From Daedaleopsis sinensis (Eukaryota; Basidiomycota; Agaricomycetes; Polyporales; Polyporaceae): a stretch of 64,000 bases of DNA. Shown one piece after another: positions 45,293-56,494 of this stretch. How positions within the stretch are numbered: the first letter of the stretch is position 1; each line of letters begins with the position of its first letter. The notes beneath the pieces were generated by a model. The model ran no database searches and was not told where the DNA came from. It saw only the letters and a program-made list of their open reading frames with translations. The stretch is taken from NCBI GenBank assembly GCA_033807695.1, contig CM066309.1:2542001-2606000 (forward strand). Reading direction: 5' to 3'. A program made the translations under genes and the position numbers.

Positions 45293-48200
45293 CTACGCAG
45301 CATCCTCCCAGTCATCCGGGACATCTTGCGGGCTCAGCAGCTGCTCAGCGGGAGCAGGGACTGGCGGAGGCACGACGCGAGCAGGCGCAGGCGAGGGCAC
45401 CGGCTTCACGGGGGTCTTCGTCCGTTCGGGCGCAGAGCCCCAGGAGCTCGGGGCAGGGCTCGCCGCCTGGGCTGGTCGGGCGACGACCGCCGTCCACCCT
45501 CTCCCGGACGACGGTCCCGCGGCGGGCTGCGCGACCGGGGCGGGAGACGCGCGCGCTGATGCCGGGCGCGACCCGCCGAGAGGCTGCAGTCCAGACGAGG
45601 CCCCAGACGCGCGGAGGTCCGCGAGCTTGCCCAGGCTGGACGAGCTCGCGGAGGGGGCGCCGATGGCGGAAGAGAGGAGCGGGTTCGGTACGCGGGAGTC
45701 GACGCGGCGGATGAGCTGCACGCTGCGGTGCGGCTCTTGGTCGACCATGAGCGTGTCCAGGCGGTAGATGGACGCGAGGTCGTGCACGAACTTGCGTTTC
45801 TGCTCGGGCATGTGCGGGAGGATCTGGCTCTTCTTGTCGGTGGAGAGGAAGCTGTAGGGACGAACAGGTCAGCGGCACGCTGGCACACATGAGAGAACGC
45901 GACGTACTCGGAGAAGCTCTTCTCGACGATGGTGCAGAACTTGGCGTTGGCCCGCGCGAAGCCTAGAAGATCGTCGGTGTACGTGACTTGCTGAGCGCGA
46001 TCCCGATCCGGGTTGATTCCGAGGGCCTCTGCGAGCCGCGCGTTGCGCCTGGCGATGGCACACTCGTTGCCACACTTGAGCTGTTGACTGCCCTCACGAC
46101 CTGCAGGGTTTGCAAGAGAGCGGCCGCAAGGCACAGGTTGGCGGATCCTGCCACACGGACAGGTGATAGTGACGACTGCACGGCATGGCTCGGATTCGTC
46201 GCATGAGGCCGGCGCATGGCATGGCGACGTGCAGGGATGTTGAGCAGGGAAACTATGATATATAAAATTCAGTTTCATTCACAAATTGATATATGACGAT
46301 GCACGTACCAGAGTTTCCTAGGCTTGCCACAAGTAGCATGGCACGCGCCACAAGCATCCCCATGGCAAAGCCTCTCACAGTGATGGAAACCGCACGAGAG
46401 CAGTCTGTAGACAAACGGTCAGGAACACTTACTCCATATCAGAGACTTGAAACTGCAACTCACTTGCCACAAGTCGTACCGCAAGACACCTTCTCCTGCG
46501 AGCAGCGAACATTGTCCACCATCTTCTTTCCACACGCACACCGCTTGCTCGTCAAAAACGGACAGGGTGGGCACCGAATCGGGTCTTCGTGACATGCATG
46601 CTGAGTCTTCGGATGGCCACACTGCGGCGGGGGGCGAGAGCACGGATAGCCGCACGCAATCCTAGTACCACAAGGGATGGGCGGCTCCAGCACGGTGCGC
46701 CGACAGTGGCAAACCATCTTCACACAGAACAAGATCAATATTATGTTTCGTGCACACGATATCGATGTAACGCACCTCTTCGAACGAACTCCTCAAACAA
46801 GGAGGGCATGGGCCTTTATGGTCGCGCTCCTCGCAATGATGGTTCCCGCAGCTGAGCAGCTTCCCGCAGACAAGGTCGCATTCGTGCCACCCCTCCTGGT
46901 CTACCAGACCCATGTCTGTTCCTGCGCGCTTCTTGCCCTTGCCCTTCGCGAGACCAGATAGGGACGCAAGTGGACAGCAGATACGATTGCACTGGTGACG
47001 ACCGCATGCTCGGAGGGCGCCGCAAGGGCGCTCACAGATGATCTCCGTGTCGGGTCCTGACTCTCCGCGAGCGCGTGCACGAGCAAGTGCTTGGTCTTCG
47101 AAGCAGCGTAGCTGGCGGGTGGTTGATCCGCATCTGCACGGGCGGACGAGCGCGATGGAGCAAGGAGGACAGGGGCCTGTGTGGCACTTCGCGGAGCACA
47201 CATGCTCGCATCCTTCGAGCGGCTTCATGCAGGTCGACTCGCAAGTAGGGACAGGATCGGTGCACGAGTCACGAACGAGAAGAGCTCCACGGGAGAAATA
47301 CGGGGCAGACTCAGGTGCTAGAGCATGCTTGCCACATGGGCAGTGAGTGACGATGCTGGGCGAGCGTGAACAAGGTGCCGGGGTGATCGACGGCGGATGA
47401 CAAGACTTCTTGCAACGATGAATCCCACAGTCGAAGGGTCTTTGGGATGGTGGGAGTCAATTCATGGGACTTTCAGTTATCGCACTGGGACGTACCTCTC
47501 GCAGGTCTGCTCACAAGCAAAGCGTCCGACCCAGAACTCCTCAACCCCGTTATCGATCACCGTGCTGTCCTTCTCCTCGCCCTCGCCACATCCCATTTCT
47601 CGCTCTTCCTTGCCGCAGTAGCATCGCACCTGCTCTCGAATCGGACAGGGGCTGCACTTGCCGGTGTGACAAGGATCTTGACACGTATGGTTGCCACACG
47701 CGAGCCTCCGTCCGCAAGTCTCACCACAAGAGAGTTCTACCGCGGCTAGGTTGGCAGGTCTTCCCATACGATGGGAGCATCGGAAAGACATGACATGCTT
47801 GCCACAGTAGCAGGGCATCGATGTGGTGACTTGACAAGGAGGGCAAGGTCCAGGGTGACAATTGAGCGAACATGAATGCCCACATCCCCTCGAACGGATG
47901 CACGGATTCGCGCACGAGTGCGGAGTAGACAGCCGCGGCGGTTTGGGATCCGGCATAGCACCACAGAAGCACCTATCGTTAATGTTAGCATGCACATATA
48001 CCTACTTCCCAAGGTAGGTACGCACCAGTAGCTGCTAGGGACGGCAGTTCGCTTTGATTGGCAGCCTGGGCATCGCCAGTCTCCTTGCTTCACCTCTCCT
48101 CGTGCGCGCCAAGCATTCTCCAGATCCTTGACACTCTTCGAGGCCCACGAGCCAATGCATTTCAGGTGGAAGGTCATCCAGCAACATTGGGCGCTGACGT

Positions 48201-48948
48201 CTGTACGCTGAGGCTTGCCAGAGCCACCGCCCTCATCATCCGAAGCCGCTATCGTCGGATTCGAAGGGGAGCAGGACCAGGTAGATTGCATAGGGGTGAT
48301 CGCAGCGAAGCAGATGAGACAGTCGGGATACGGGGGAGTGCTGAGCTCGGTTGTGAGCCTAGAAGTCAAATCGTCTGCCTTCGGGATAGCACTTCTGTAC
48401 TTGTCGGTGGAAGAGATGTCTGCAGCTGACTCCACTTGCGCCCCGCCCGTGGTCAATTCGCTGTTAAACTTGCGACCACGGTTTCGCGGCCGCTTGGGAG
48501 CGCCAGACGGATCAATGTTGCCGCCGTCCGCCTGTGCATGGTTCGAGGGATCTGCATCTTGTGGAGCTCCTGGCTTTCCGCGATTCCTGGGACGACGGGG
48601 GCGACGCGGACCTCCCGTGTTAGATGGGTCTTGACCTGCAGATGCATCTCCTTGCTCTCTCCGTCTCCATTGGTCCCCGCCATAACCAGCCCGCGACTCG
48701 GAGGACTGGCCGTGTGGATTCGCGGAGGACTGCTCACCTCCGTGTCCCGGGGTATGTTTGTGAGCGCGAGGCCTACGCGGCCTGCTAGCGCTTTCTGTTC
48801 CTCGCTGAGACTCGTTGCCCGCGGCGGAGTCTGGGTGATCTGGTTGGCCTTGCGGACGCTGGCCGTCCTGGGTACGAGGCCGAGCTCTCTGGCGTCGCGA
48901 CCCTTCGGGGCCCGGAATTGGGGGCGGGGCGGCGACAGCGTCGGGCAT
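45293..48948 (-). CDS. NFX1/FAP1-type zinc-finger protein with R3H domain
   Basis: Exons on the minus strand run from 48948-48026 and 47972-47496 through 47439-46758 and several shorter ones to the stop at 45293. The first ~190 residues are Arg/Pro/Gly-rich. A RING-type PHD-like finger follows (DCLICFAAITPMQSTWSC ... CCWMTFHLKCIGSWA ... WRCPGCQSKR). Then come about nine NF-X1 fingers, for example CGHSCSLNCHPGPCPPC, CGNHTCQDPCHTGKCSPC, CGNHHCEERDHKGPCPPC and CGFHHCERLCHGDACGAC. The R3H domain is HDLASIYRLDTLMVDQEPHR, and the tail is Ala/Pro-rich. Yeast FAP1 binds FKBP12, and human NFX1 is a transcriptional regulator and possible E3 ligase. Nuclear or cytosolic regulator is the safest call. Confidence 0.92.
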
Positions 48949-49638
48949 GCAGCGAGGAGCGGTGCTAGGACGAGCGACCTTGGGCAGTGGGTGGTGACGA
49001 TCGTGCGTAGGGTGGACTGAGGGTGGAAGTCGATGAGAGAGGTTTAGATGGGAGAGAGTTGAACGTTCGGTTGAGTCGAAAGAAAAGCTCGCGCGGCTTC
49101 AAAAAGGATGGAACGGATGAGTCAGCGTCGGGCGTAGGTCTGCACCTGATAGCTCTGCACAACACCCGAGCGTTGTCTGTAAAGATGACTCGGGGGAGTC
49201 GGCGATGCTCATCAAGCTCGGGGCCGTTGAAGTTCGCGTAGAAACAGGAGCTTGGCCATTGAATTGGTAGTCACTCTTAGCGCCCAGAGGGCCTCTTCCA
49301 ACTCCCGAGTCGGCGACTCTTTCCTTCCACCACGGTCTACTAAGCCTCCGCTCACCATGCTCGTGCGTACTGGACCAACCTATATCAACAGGACTCACGT
49401 ATCGAGCGATCTCACTAGCAGTTCCGCAGACTAAGGTGAAACTTACTCTCGAGTCAAGGTGAGTTACCGCTGGCAGTGACCCTTCGCACAGGCTCAGAGT
49501 CAATTGCCATGTCATATTTCCGTGATCCGGAACCGGTGTGAATGCATTGTGGGAGGGGGACCAAAACGTGGGGGCCACCTAGTTGTGTGTCAGACCGACC
49601 TCGTGTGCTTGGACACGTTGTGCATCTCCGAAGTGAAC
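48949..49638. promoter_or_regulatory. Divergent promoter region of NFX1-like gene and YBP exon 1
   Basis: No supported gene in 690 bp. It should drive both the zinc-finger gene (minus) and the transcript that starts with the glomulin-like first exon (plus). Confidence 0.4.
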
Positions 49639-50681
49639 ATGGATAACCTCAACCTGCTAGCTGACGCGGCCACGAGCTTCTTCAATACAACAGGGGAACC
49701 ACAGGCAAACTCTCAGGCGGCCCTCGTTGACAGACTTCTTGACGAATGGAACCATCTGCATTCGAAAGCCAGTATCACCCCACGAGAACATGTACCAGAT
49801 GTTCTTTTGACAGTACTCGTCCGCCTTTTCGACTCACCACCGAACTCCCCCATATCACCTGAGGATCTCCCCATAATCATGACTGCATGCGCTGTTATTG
49901 ACTACAAGCGTACGGGTACAGGGTCGTCGAACTTGTCAACAACGCGTCTTCCTCACACACCTGAGGGGAGCTTGGAGAGAGGCCCGCGATGTTCATTCTG
50001 GCCTGTGCGCGCGGTCGAGCGACACCAAGGCCCGTGGAACAACAGCCTTGCGAACAAGATCCTGATCGCCTCGACCACGGCAAGTGCACCGTCGTCGCTA
50101 CCGCTATTATTTGATACCGTGCCAATGGCTAACTTGTCTGTCTCTAGTATGATCCAGTCACTCCGCTCTCCGGAGCGCAGGCACTGGCGGGGCTTCTCGG
50201 CGAGGATGCTGCGTTGGTTCGGCTGAACAGTTTTGGCGTATGTCGTTTCAGCTTCCCGATTTGCGCTCCATCCTGTGGATAATCTCACCCGCCGGCAGCT
50301 CCGAGTCGCTGATGATCGTTACAGCATTCGACGAACGCTGAGCCGTCTGCCTGCATGCACGACATCTTCTTGGCATACATGGTGAATGGGACGGTGAGTG
50401 TATTTCTATGTTCGTACGAGACATGCGCGAGGTGTTGACTCATCGGGTGGTCGCGTATTGAGATCCCTGCAAACAACACCGTGTGTGAGGTGGACAGCGA
50501 CTACGAAATCTTCCCTGGAGTGACCACCGCGGACATATTGGCTAACCTTCTTCGAGCGACATATAGCAATCCTCTTCAAGTCTGTCTTCTTCCCGGATAC
50601 TACATGCGACCGCTATCTGGAAGGTCACTCTCAAATGAGGTGGAGAAGATACGCGACTATGCGACCTTGGAGGATGGTTGA
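49639..50681 (+). pseudogene. Chimera: YAP-binding/glomulin-like exon 1 fused to hydrolase C-terminus
   Basis: 49639-49909 encodes 90 residues (MDNLNLLADAATSFFNTTGE ... PREHVPDVLLTVLVRLFDSP ... LPIIMTACAVIDYK) typical of the start of YAP-binding/ALF4/glomulin proteins. It ends at a phase-1 donor (C|GTACGG). The frame stays open through about 70 bp of unplaced sequence into CSFWPVRAVERHQGPWNNSL, the C-terminal part of the TAP-like hydrolase. There follow a GC-AG intron (50080-50147), YDPVTPLSGAQALAGLLGED (50148-50237), HSTNAEPSACMHD and VCEVDSDYEIFPGVTTAD. A base lost near 50555 (ANLLRATYS instead of ANLPSSDI) shifts the normal ending. It lacks the nucleophile Ser. It is either a chimeric gene driven by the glomulin promoter or a pseudogene. 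Confidence 0.75.
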
Positions 50682-51117
50682 GACTACTATCAAGCTGCGG
50701 AAGCTACTCATTGGTGTGGCATGAGACATTTCGACTTCGTTATTCCCCCGTCTGTACGCTATGGTGAGGACTGATTTGTGCAGAGTATTGACGGAGCATC
50801 TGGCAGCGCTGGCTTAACTTGAATCAAATGCAGCTGTGATCAAGAGCATAGGTAGTCCGAAGGCGCGGGCTCGACGTCATCGATTCATCCACAGGCTACG
50901 TTACGTATGACCCGGCGCAGCCATGTCTTCGTTGACAGTTGGCGAAGATGGCCAAGAGCGAGTGCGATTCAGTACGGCGTCTTTCAAAGTCGTAGCACTC
51001 GGTCCACTTGTCAGCCTTCCCTGCGATGGCCGCTTCTCAAGGTTTGCAATTTGTGCACGAGCCCCGGCCGGGGTTATAAGGCGCGAGGAATGCTTTAGAA
51101 CGCAGCCGCCGTGCATC
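50682..51117. promoter_or_regulatory. Promoter region of the complete plus-strand hydrolase
   Basis: GGTTATAAGGCG near 51074 is a TATA-like element about 45 bp before the start codon. No gene seen. Confidence 0.4.
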
Positions 51118-53579
51118 ATGTTTCTCTCCTCAGCCCTGTTGCCTTTACTGACGCCTTTGCTTGCTGCCGGATGGACTCGCGCCTGGTCCACGCAGCCAGT
51201 AAGTTCTTTTGTCTTGCGTAATCACTAGTATCCATTCGTTCTCGATCTTCATTGAATAACCCCGTTTCTCAGCCTGGCGAACCGGTTCATCCGAAGCTTG
51301 AATGGGGCCCATGTGACGCTTTTGCAATAACTGATCCTCTCCTCGACTGCGGATTCCTTTCAGTACCCCTAGACTATCACGACCCAGCGGTCGGGAATGC
51401 ACGCATCGCCGTCGTGCGGGCTAACGCCACTGGAGAGAGGCGCGGGACTGTGTTCTATAACCCCGGTGTGTACGTTCAAGTGCCGCTTCTCGGGATGTCC
51501 ATTGACTTGAGATCGTACAAAGGAGGCCCAGACATACCAGGGCTGACGGTTCTGAACGACCCCGATGCGAAGAGCTCCCTGCAGTCTGTGACCGGAGGAG
51601 TCTACGACATTGTCAGCTGGGATCCGCGGGGTGTTGGTACCCTCACAATGTCAGTATATGCGCATCGTCTCTGCTCTCTAACTTGCTCACTCGGTGTGCA
51701 TAGTCCCGGCGAAGTCTACTGCTTCGACAGCGTCGAAGAGTACGACGCCTTCTATAACGACACGATAGAAGTCACAGGCATAGAGGAGACCGGGAACTTC
51801 ACCGATCCGGCAGACATCAAGGCACTCCTCTCGCAGGCTCCGATCATGCAGACGAAGTACCTACAGCTCCAACACAAGTGTCTCAGCGGGCCCAGCGGGA
51901 AGTCTCTGCGTTATCTTGGTACCGCCGCCGCCGTTCGCGACATGGTGTCCATGGCGAACATACTGGATGGTCCGAACGCGCCTGTCAACTACATTGGAAT
52001 ATCCTACGGAAGCCTCATCGGAGCCTGGTTCGTGAATAGTGAGTCGCTGTCCTTGGTTACTGGCTGCACTCCCCATCCTGATCAGTAGTATGCCTCAGTG
52101 TTTCCGGAGGTGAGCGGGCAGAGCACATTCCAAGCACGCGGGCCAGACAGTGACTCCTGCTGTCGTAGCGCGTAGGGCGAGTTCTGATCGACGGCATCAT
52201 CAATCCGAAAACATACGCCACACAAGAGACTTCGACGGTATGTTGCTGCTCTGTACACCCGTCACCGGAATGTGCTGAGGGGATCGCATCCGAGCTCAGG
52301 TCTGGAATGCAGAGCAATACGAGTCCGCCGATGACGTCTACAAAGGGATGGTGACAGGCTGCGCACTCACCGGGCCTCAGAACTGTGCTGCGGCCTCCGA
52401 GGGAGACGGGCCATTAGAGATAGACGCGAAGTTCCAGGCCCTCATCACTGCCGCGCACGATGCCACGCGCAAGAACGCTTCAGTGCCGCTCACTTCGGCC
52501 GCGATCCGGGGTCAGCACCGGTCACCTACTGAGCTTGATACACTGATACACGGACGGCTCTGCTGACGAGTCGCGCGCAGGGATACTCAACGAAGCGCTA
52601 TTCACCCCGACGAACTGGTCTAACTTCATCAACGACTTTTACCCTCGGGCCGTCGCTATCGTCGAAGGCGAGTCTGGTCAGGACTTGAGCGGAAGGGAGA
52701 ATCCAGACTCGGCGCCGGTGCGCCGTGGTGGAACGTGAGTACATCCATGCATCATAACAACGCTCAAACCCTTGCGCAGTCACAGCCTGGTCCGCCGCCA
52801 AGACACCTCGGAGCGGAACGAGACGCGGTCGTACACCTTCGAGGCGGTCTTATGCGGGGACAGCGTGGACATCGACTCGCGCGTGAACATGACGGACGTC
52901 TTCGAGGCCGTGATCAAGGGCTCGCAGACGGTCTCGCACATGTGTAAGGGCCCCGTAACCTTCATGCATACACGCTCGCACTCATTGGTTCACGTTCACG
53001 CAGTCAACTCGCTATGGCCCAGCCTGACGTGCTCATTCTGGCCCGTCCGTTCGGTGGAGAGGTACCAAGGCCCGTTCAACAGGACGCTTGCTAACAAGAT
53101 CCTGATCGCCTCGAGCAAGGCGAGTTCCACATCTGAAAGTTTGCAAAGTCGTGTGCACATGGACTCACACGCACTTCTAGTACGACCCCGTCACGCCTCT
53201 CTCGGGCGCCCAGACGTTGGCCGGGCTCCTCGGGGAAGACGCCGCGTTGGTCATCTTGAATGGGTTCGGCGTAAGTCCGCTCTAACTTCTCCAATCTGAA
53301 CGCACCTGAATGAGAGACGGCACAGCACACGTCTGATTCCGAGCCGTCCGAGTGCCTCAGCAAGATTTACGTCGCGTACATGGTGAACGGGACGGTGAGT
53401 TCAATGTCTCGCGTCAGGAACATATATGCCAGATTGTGACAGCTGATTGGGCCTACGTTTGCTCTTCGGCATCGTAGCTCCCTGCTAACAACACTGTGTG
53501 CGAAGCGGACGACTTTGAGGTGTATCCCGGAGTGACCACAAAGGATATTGTGGACAACCTTCCTCCGAGCGATGTATGA
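51118..53579 (+). CDS. Secreted TAP-like alpha/beta hydrolase, complete copy
   Basis: Thirteen exons join in phase to 573 aa: 51118-51198, 51273-51465, 51523-51649, 51704-52038, 52099-52109, 52169-52237, 52300-52510, 52581-52734, 52780-52943, 53004-53119, 53181-53270, 53326-53394 and 53478-53579. Signal peptide MFLSSALLPLLTPLLAAGW. The fold contains LEWGPCDAFAITDPLLDCGF, VPLDYHDP, GGVYDIVSWDPRGVGT and the elbow YIGISYGS (Ser ~235). The TAP-like C-terminus has CSFWPVRSVERYQGPFN, YDPVTPLSGAQTLAGLLGED (Asp 489) and HTSDSEPSEC (His 518). The fifth exon is 11 nt, and the intron before YDPVTP has a GC donor. Likely an extracellular exopeptidase or esterase of the S33 type. Its sisters are at 40535-42977 (minus) and, as a fragment, at 49982-50681. 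Confidence 0.9.
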
Positions 53580-54327
53580 TGATCCCAACTTCGGAGTCGT
53601 CGACATCTTTGCGCAGGCTCTTGCAAACTATAGCCACATTCAGTACAATAGTGCCTTCCTGCTGTCATGGTGTACCATCTTATATATTCTGTCTCTCAAG
53701 TACAATCGGTGCGCCTGTAGCCACTGTTGTTTAGTGAGGTGTGATGGCGTGCGGCGTAAATGGTCACCTTCAAATGCACTGTAGAGCGACGCAATGTTTG
53801 AACCCGGCATGTCCGATCTGTGCACACCACTCCAGGCGGTAATGTATCAACTCGAGAGCTGCTGCCTGCTCAAGTATGTCGAGGGCACACGCGAGACGCA
53901 TTCCGTGCTGTGGTGGGAGCGATCGCCAAGGTAGGCCGTTGCAACGAGCCCGTCAAGAGGAATGTGCACTGTGGCCTCGACGGTGAGTACATCATTGCGA
54001 GGGGGGAGTTGAGGAGAACTACAATTGAATGGTCTAGAGAGTACATGTCAGGTGTCACGTTGAACACTATGCTACAGGAAGTCTCCGAAAAAGCTGTGGG
54101 GACATCGTCTTAGGGCACTCCAAAGTTGGTGCTAGGGTAGAAAATTGTGTGTCAGGTACCGACTGCGATAGTCCACGAACGATCGGCTGGTATAATGAAG
54201 CGATGCAACGGGAAGTCCAATGGGGTGCGTATCCACCCTGCAGATGCGAAGTGGAATGATATCCCAGGCTTGGGATGAATCGGCTGCCAACACGGGAACG
54301 CATGCCAGCTGGCGATATAACGGCGCT
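53580..54327. other. Convergent intergenic region
   Basis: An open frame at 53820-54113 has no family features. No RNA gene or repeat recognised. Confidence 0.4.
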
Positions 54328-55831
54328 CTATACGCCCGTGTCTCTGGGAGCCTCGAAGAATACCCAGATTCCTTCATCGGCGGGAGACATTGTAGCGTAT
54401 CCCTTCTCTTGACCATAGATCTCACTGTCCACGTACGAATGGCTGGGCTTGAGGGTAGCATCTGGGTCGTAAATCTGCCCACATTCCAGATCAGGGCACC
54501 TCTTCTCGTACATCGACGTCGTTGTCCGAGACAAGCACCGCTCTGGGTAGGGAGGGGGATTTTGCTCGTCGTCTGGTATCAGACCGTGACCGAAGTTGAT
54601 CGCAGGTGTCAGCGGACGCATGAACTTGATAGTGGAGGGCATGGAAGACGAGAAAGACTCGACAGGCGCGGCGCGGTACTCCGACACGCGAATGCTGATC
54701 AGGAGCGGTGGAATCGCCTGCGATGACCATCGACGCACTCGTAAATCCCCGATTGCGGCATCGTCAATGACGTGGGGACGTACCTGTAGTTGCCCCAGCA
54801 TTGGAAGGAGGGCGTTCTGCATAGGGATCGCCAAACCAACCGCGATGATGCAGACAAGAGAAATGAGGGTATAGAGCGATGCGCTCTCCACGAACATGGC
54901 GACAATGGAGGTGTAGAGCCTGGTACTAGAGCGACTGTTGAGGACAAAAGGGACGGAGCGGCGAAGGTGGAGCATGCGAAGTATAATGGCAAGCGAGAGC
55001 AGGAGATTGAGGGAAAAAGACAAGCTGAGGTAGACTGTCGCAAGGTTGATGCTGCTGTTCGTTAACAGGTTCACGCTGAGCATGCTGATATGACGGATGG
55101 AGACAGATCCTACAGCTGCAGTGCTGTAAGTAAGTCGGATCGTTCGCTCTAGACACCTATAATTAACGTACCGACGAGGGACACGAACGTCAAAATTGAC
55201 ACAACAAGGGCATATCTTGAGCATTGGAAGATTATGTAGAACCGGTACAGCTATAAGCGAGCCACTGTCAGTTTCTTGATACTCATCCAGGAAGGCGAAA
55301 ACTTACCAGCATTCCATCCGCAAGCCAATTTAAGATGAGGTATCTGTTTGTGAATGGATAGCTCAGTTGGGAGTAAGTCAGTATTGCACGTAGAAGACTC
55401 ACACTGCCGAGATCCCCAGATACCCCGAGCTACCAGCATGTGCGACCATATAAGCCAGGGGTCCCCCCGCATAGTCGCGGTTCCCTATGAACGTCGAGGA
55501 ATCTACCCACGTTTGGAGGCACAGACCGATAGTCGCCAAGATCAACAGCAAAGAAAAGTACAGCAAAGGCCGTAGGGTCGGTCGGCGCATTCGTCTTCTT
55601 GACCTCGGTTCATACTGAGGCCGTTGGCTGGCAGAGACATAGATTCGGAATACCCGATAGAAGAGGGTCAAGTGAACACCTTTGTGAAGTCAGTACATGA
55701 TACGTACAAAGCGTGCCACGGGTGAAGTGCGACGAACCGTAAGTGATGTTCGACAGGACGACGCCGACCATGTTCGCGGTCCTAACCGCGGTGTCAAGTG
55801 CTGGATCGATCTCCTGGATAGACTGTGACAT
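54328..55831 (-). CDS. Basidiomycete seven-helix membrane protein
   Basis: The minus-strand model starts MSQSIQEIDPALDTAV at 55831; an in-frame Met at 55897 is an alternative. It is built from helices GVVLSNITYG-VHLTLFYRVF, LLYFSLLLILATIGLCLQTW, YLILNWLADGMLLYRFYIIF, YALVVSILTFVSLVGT, ATVYLSLSFSLNLLLSLAII, VESASLYTLISLVCIIAVGL and AIPPLLISIRVSEY, then a long soluble tail. The pattern ADG-x-L-L-Y-R-x-Y and the final PLLISIRV helix place it in the same broad agaricomycete family as the gene at 37992, though the two are not close. The donor chosen in the first intron (G|GTTCGT) is weak but gives a 59-bp intron and keeps the frame. Function unknown. Confidence 0.72.
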
Positions 55832-56494
55832 GACTGCACGGATGGTAAGGAGTTGGAAAGGCAGTTGGTGGTGGGTGTCAAGCTGAGAGATGCTCACGAC
55901 CCGCGACAGTGTCTCATCGTGCGGAGGACCCGGGGTGTCTTTATATGAGCATGAAGCTCAGTTTTGCCGAGGATCCAGAAACAAATAACCAGATATCCCT
56001 GTTCGCATCGTGGACCAGAAGTCGTCGTGGGCGATAACGAGGAGTCGAGGTGCTAGAGAAGACGTGCATGTCGCAACGGAGGTAGTCGAGCTGTGGAGAC
56101 AGAGTACTGATAAATGAAAGTAGGCCTGAACCACAGAATACTCTACTGTTCCAGAACCAAGGTCGAAGGACATGTAGGTCGTAGTTGTAATCCATATACT
56201 AGTACCTATCGCACCTGTTGCCTGTTGTAAACTCCTTACATAATCAGTTCGCACGAAGTCTACGGAGTCCTCAGCTAACAATTGCAATTCAAGCATAGTA
56301 CTGACGTGACTTTCCTCCCCTCGTTCACCTGTGCATTGACTGCCTAGGGGAGAACATTACTGAGCCCGGTAGTAGGTTCATCGAAAGTGTCGGACTTAAT
56401 TGAGCAGTGTAAACTGTAAGCAATCGCAACAGTAGGATCCGTCCAGATATAATTTACTGTCACGGCACCGACGTACTGAAGCCCTGAGTCAATT
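55832..56494. other. Intergenic, no gene seen
   Basis: Short open frames on the minus strand have no recognisable features. It contains the promoter of the membrane protein and the 3' end of the glomulin-like exons. Confidence 0.4.

Noticed and set aside
53820..54113. A 97-codon frame between hydrolase and membrane protein
   Set aside because: No resemblance to any family, and it lies in a convergent 3' region.
55670..55720. Frameshift in the minus-strand seven-helix gene
   Set aside because: A weaker donor (G|GTTCGT) gives a normal 59-bp intron and a continuous protein, so no mutation is needed.
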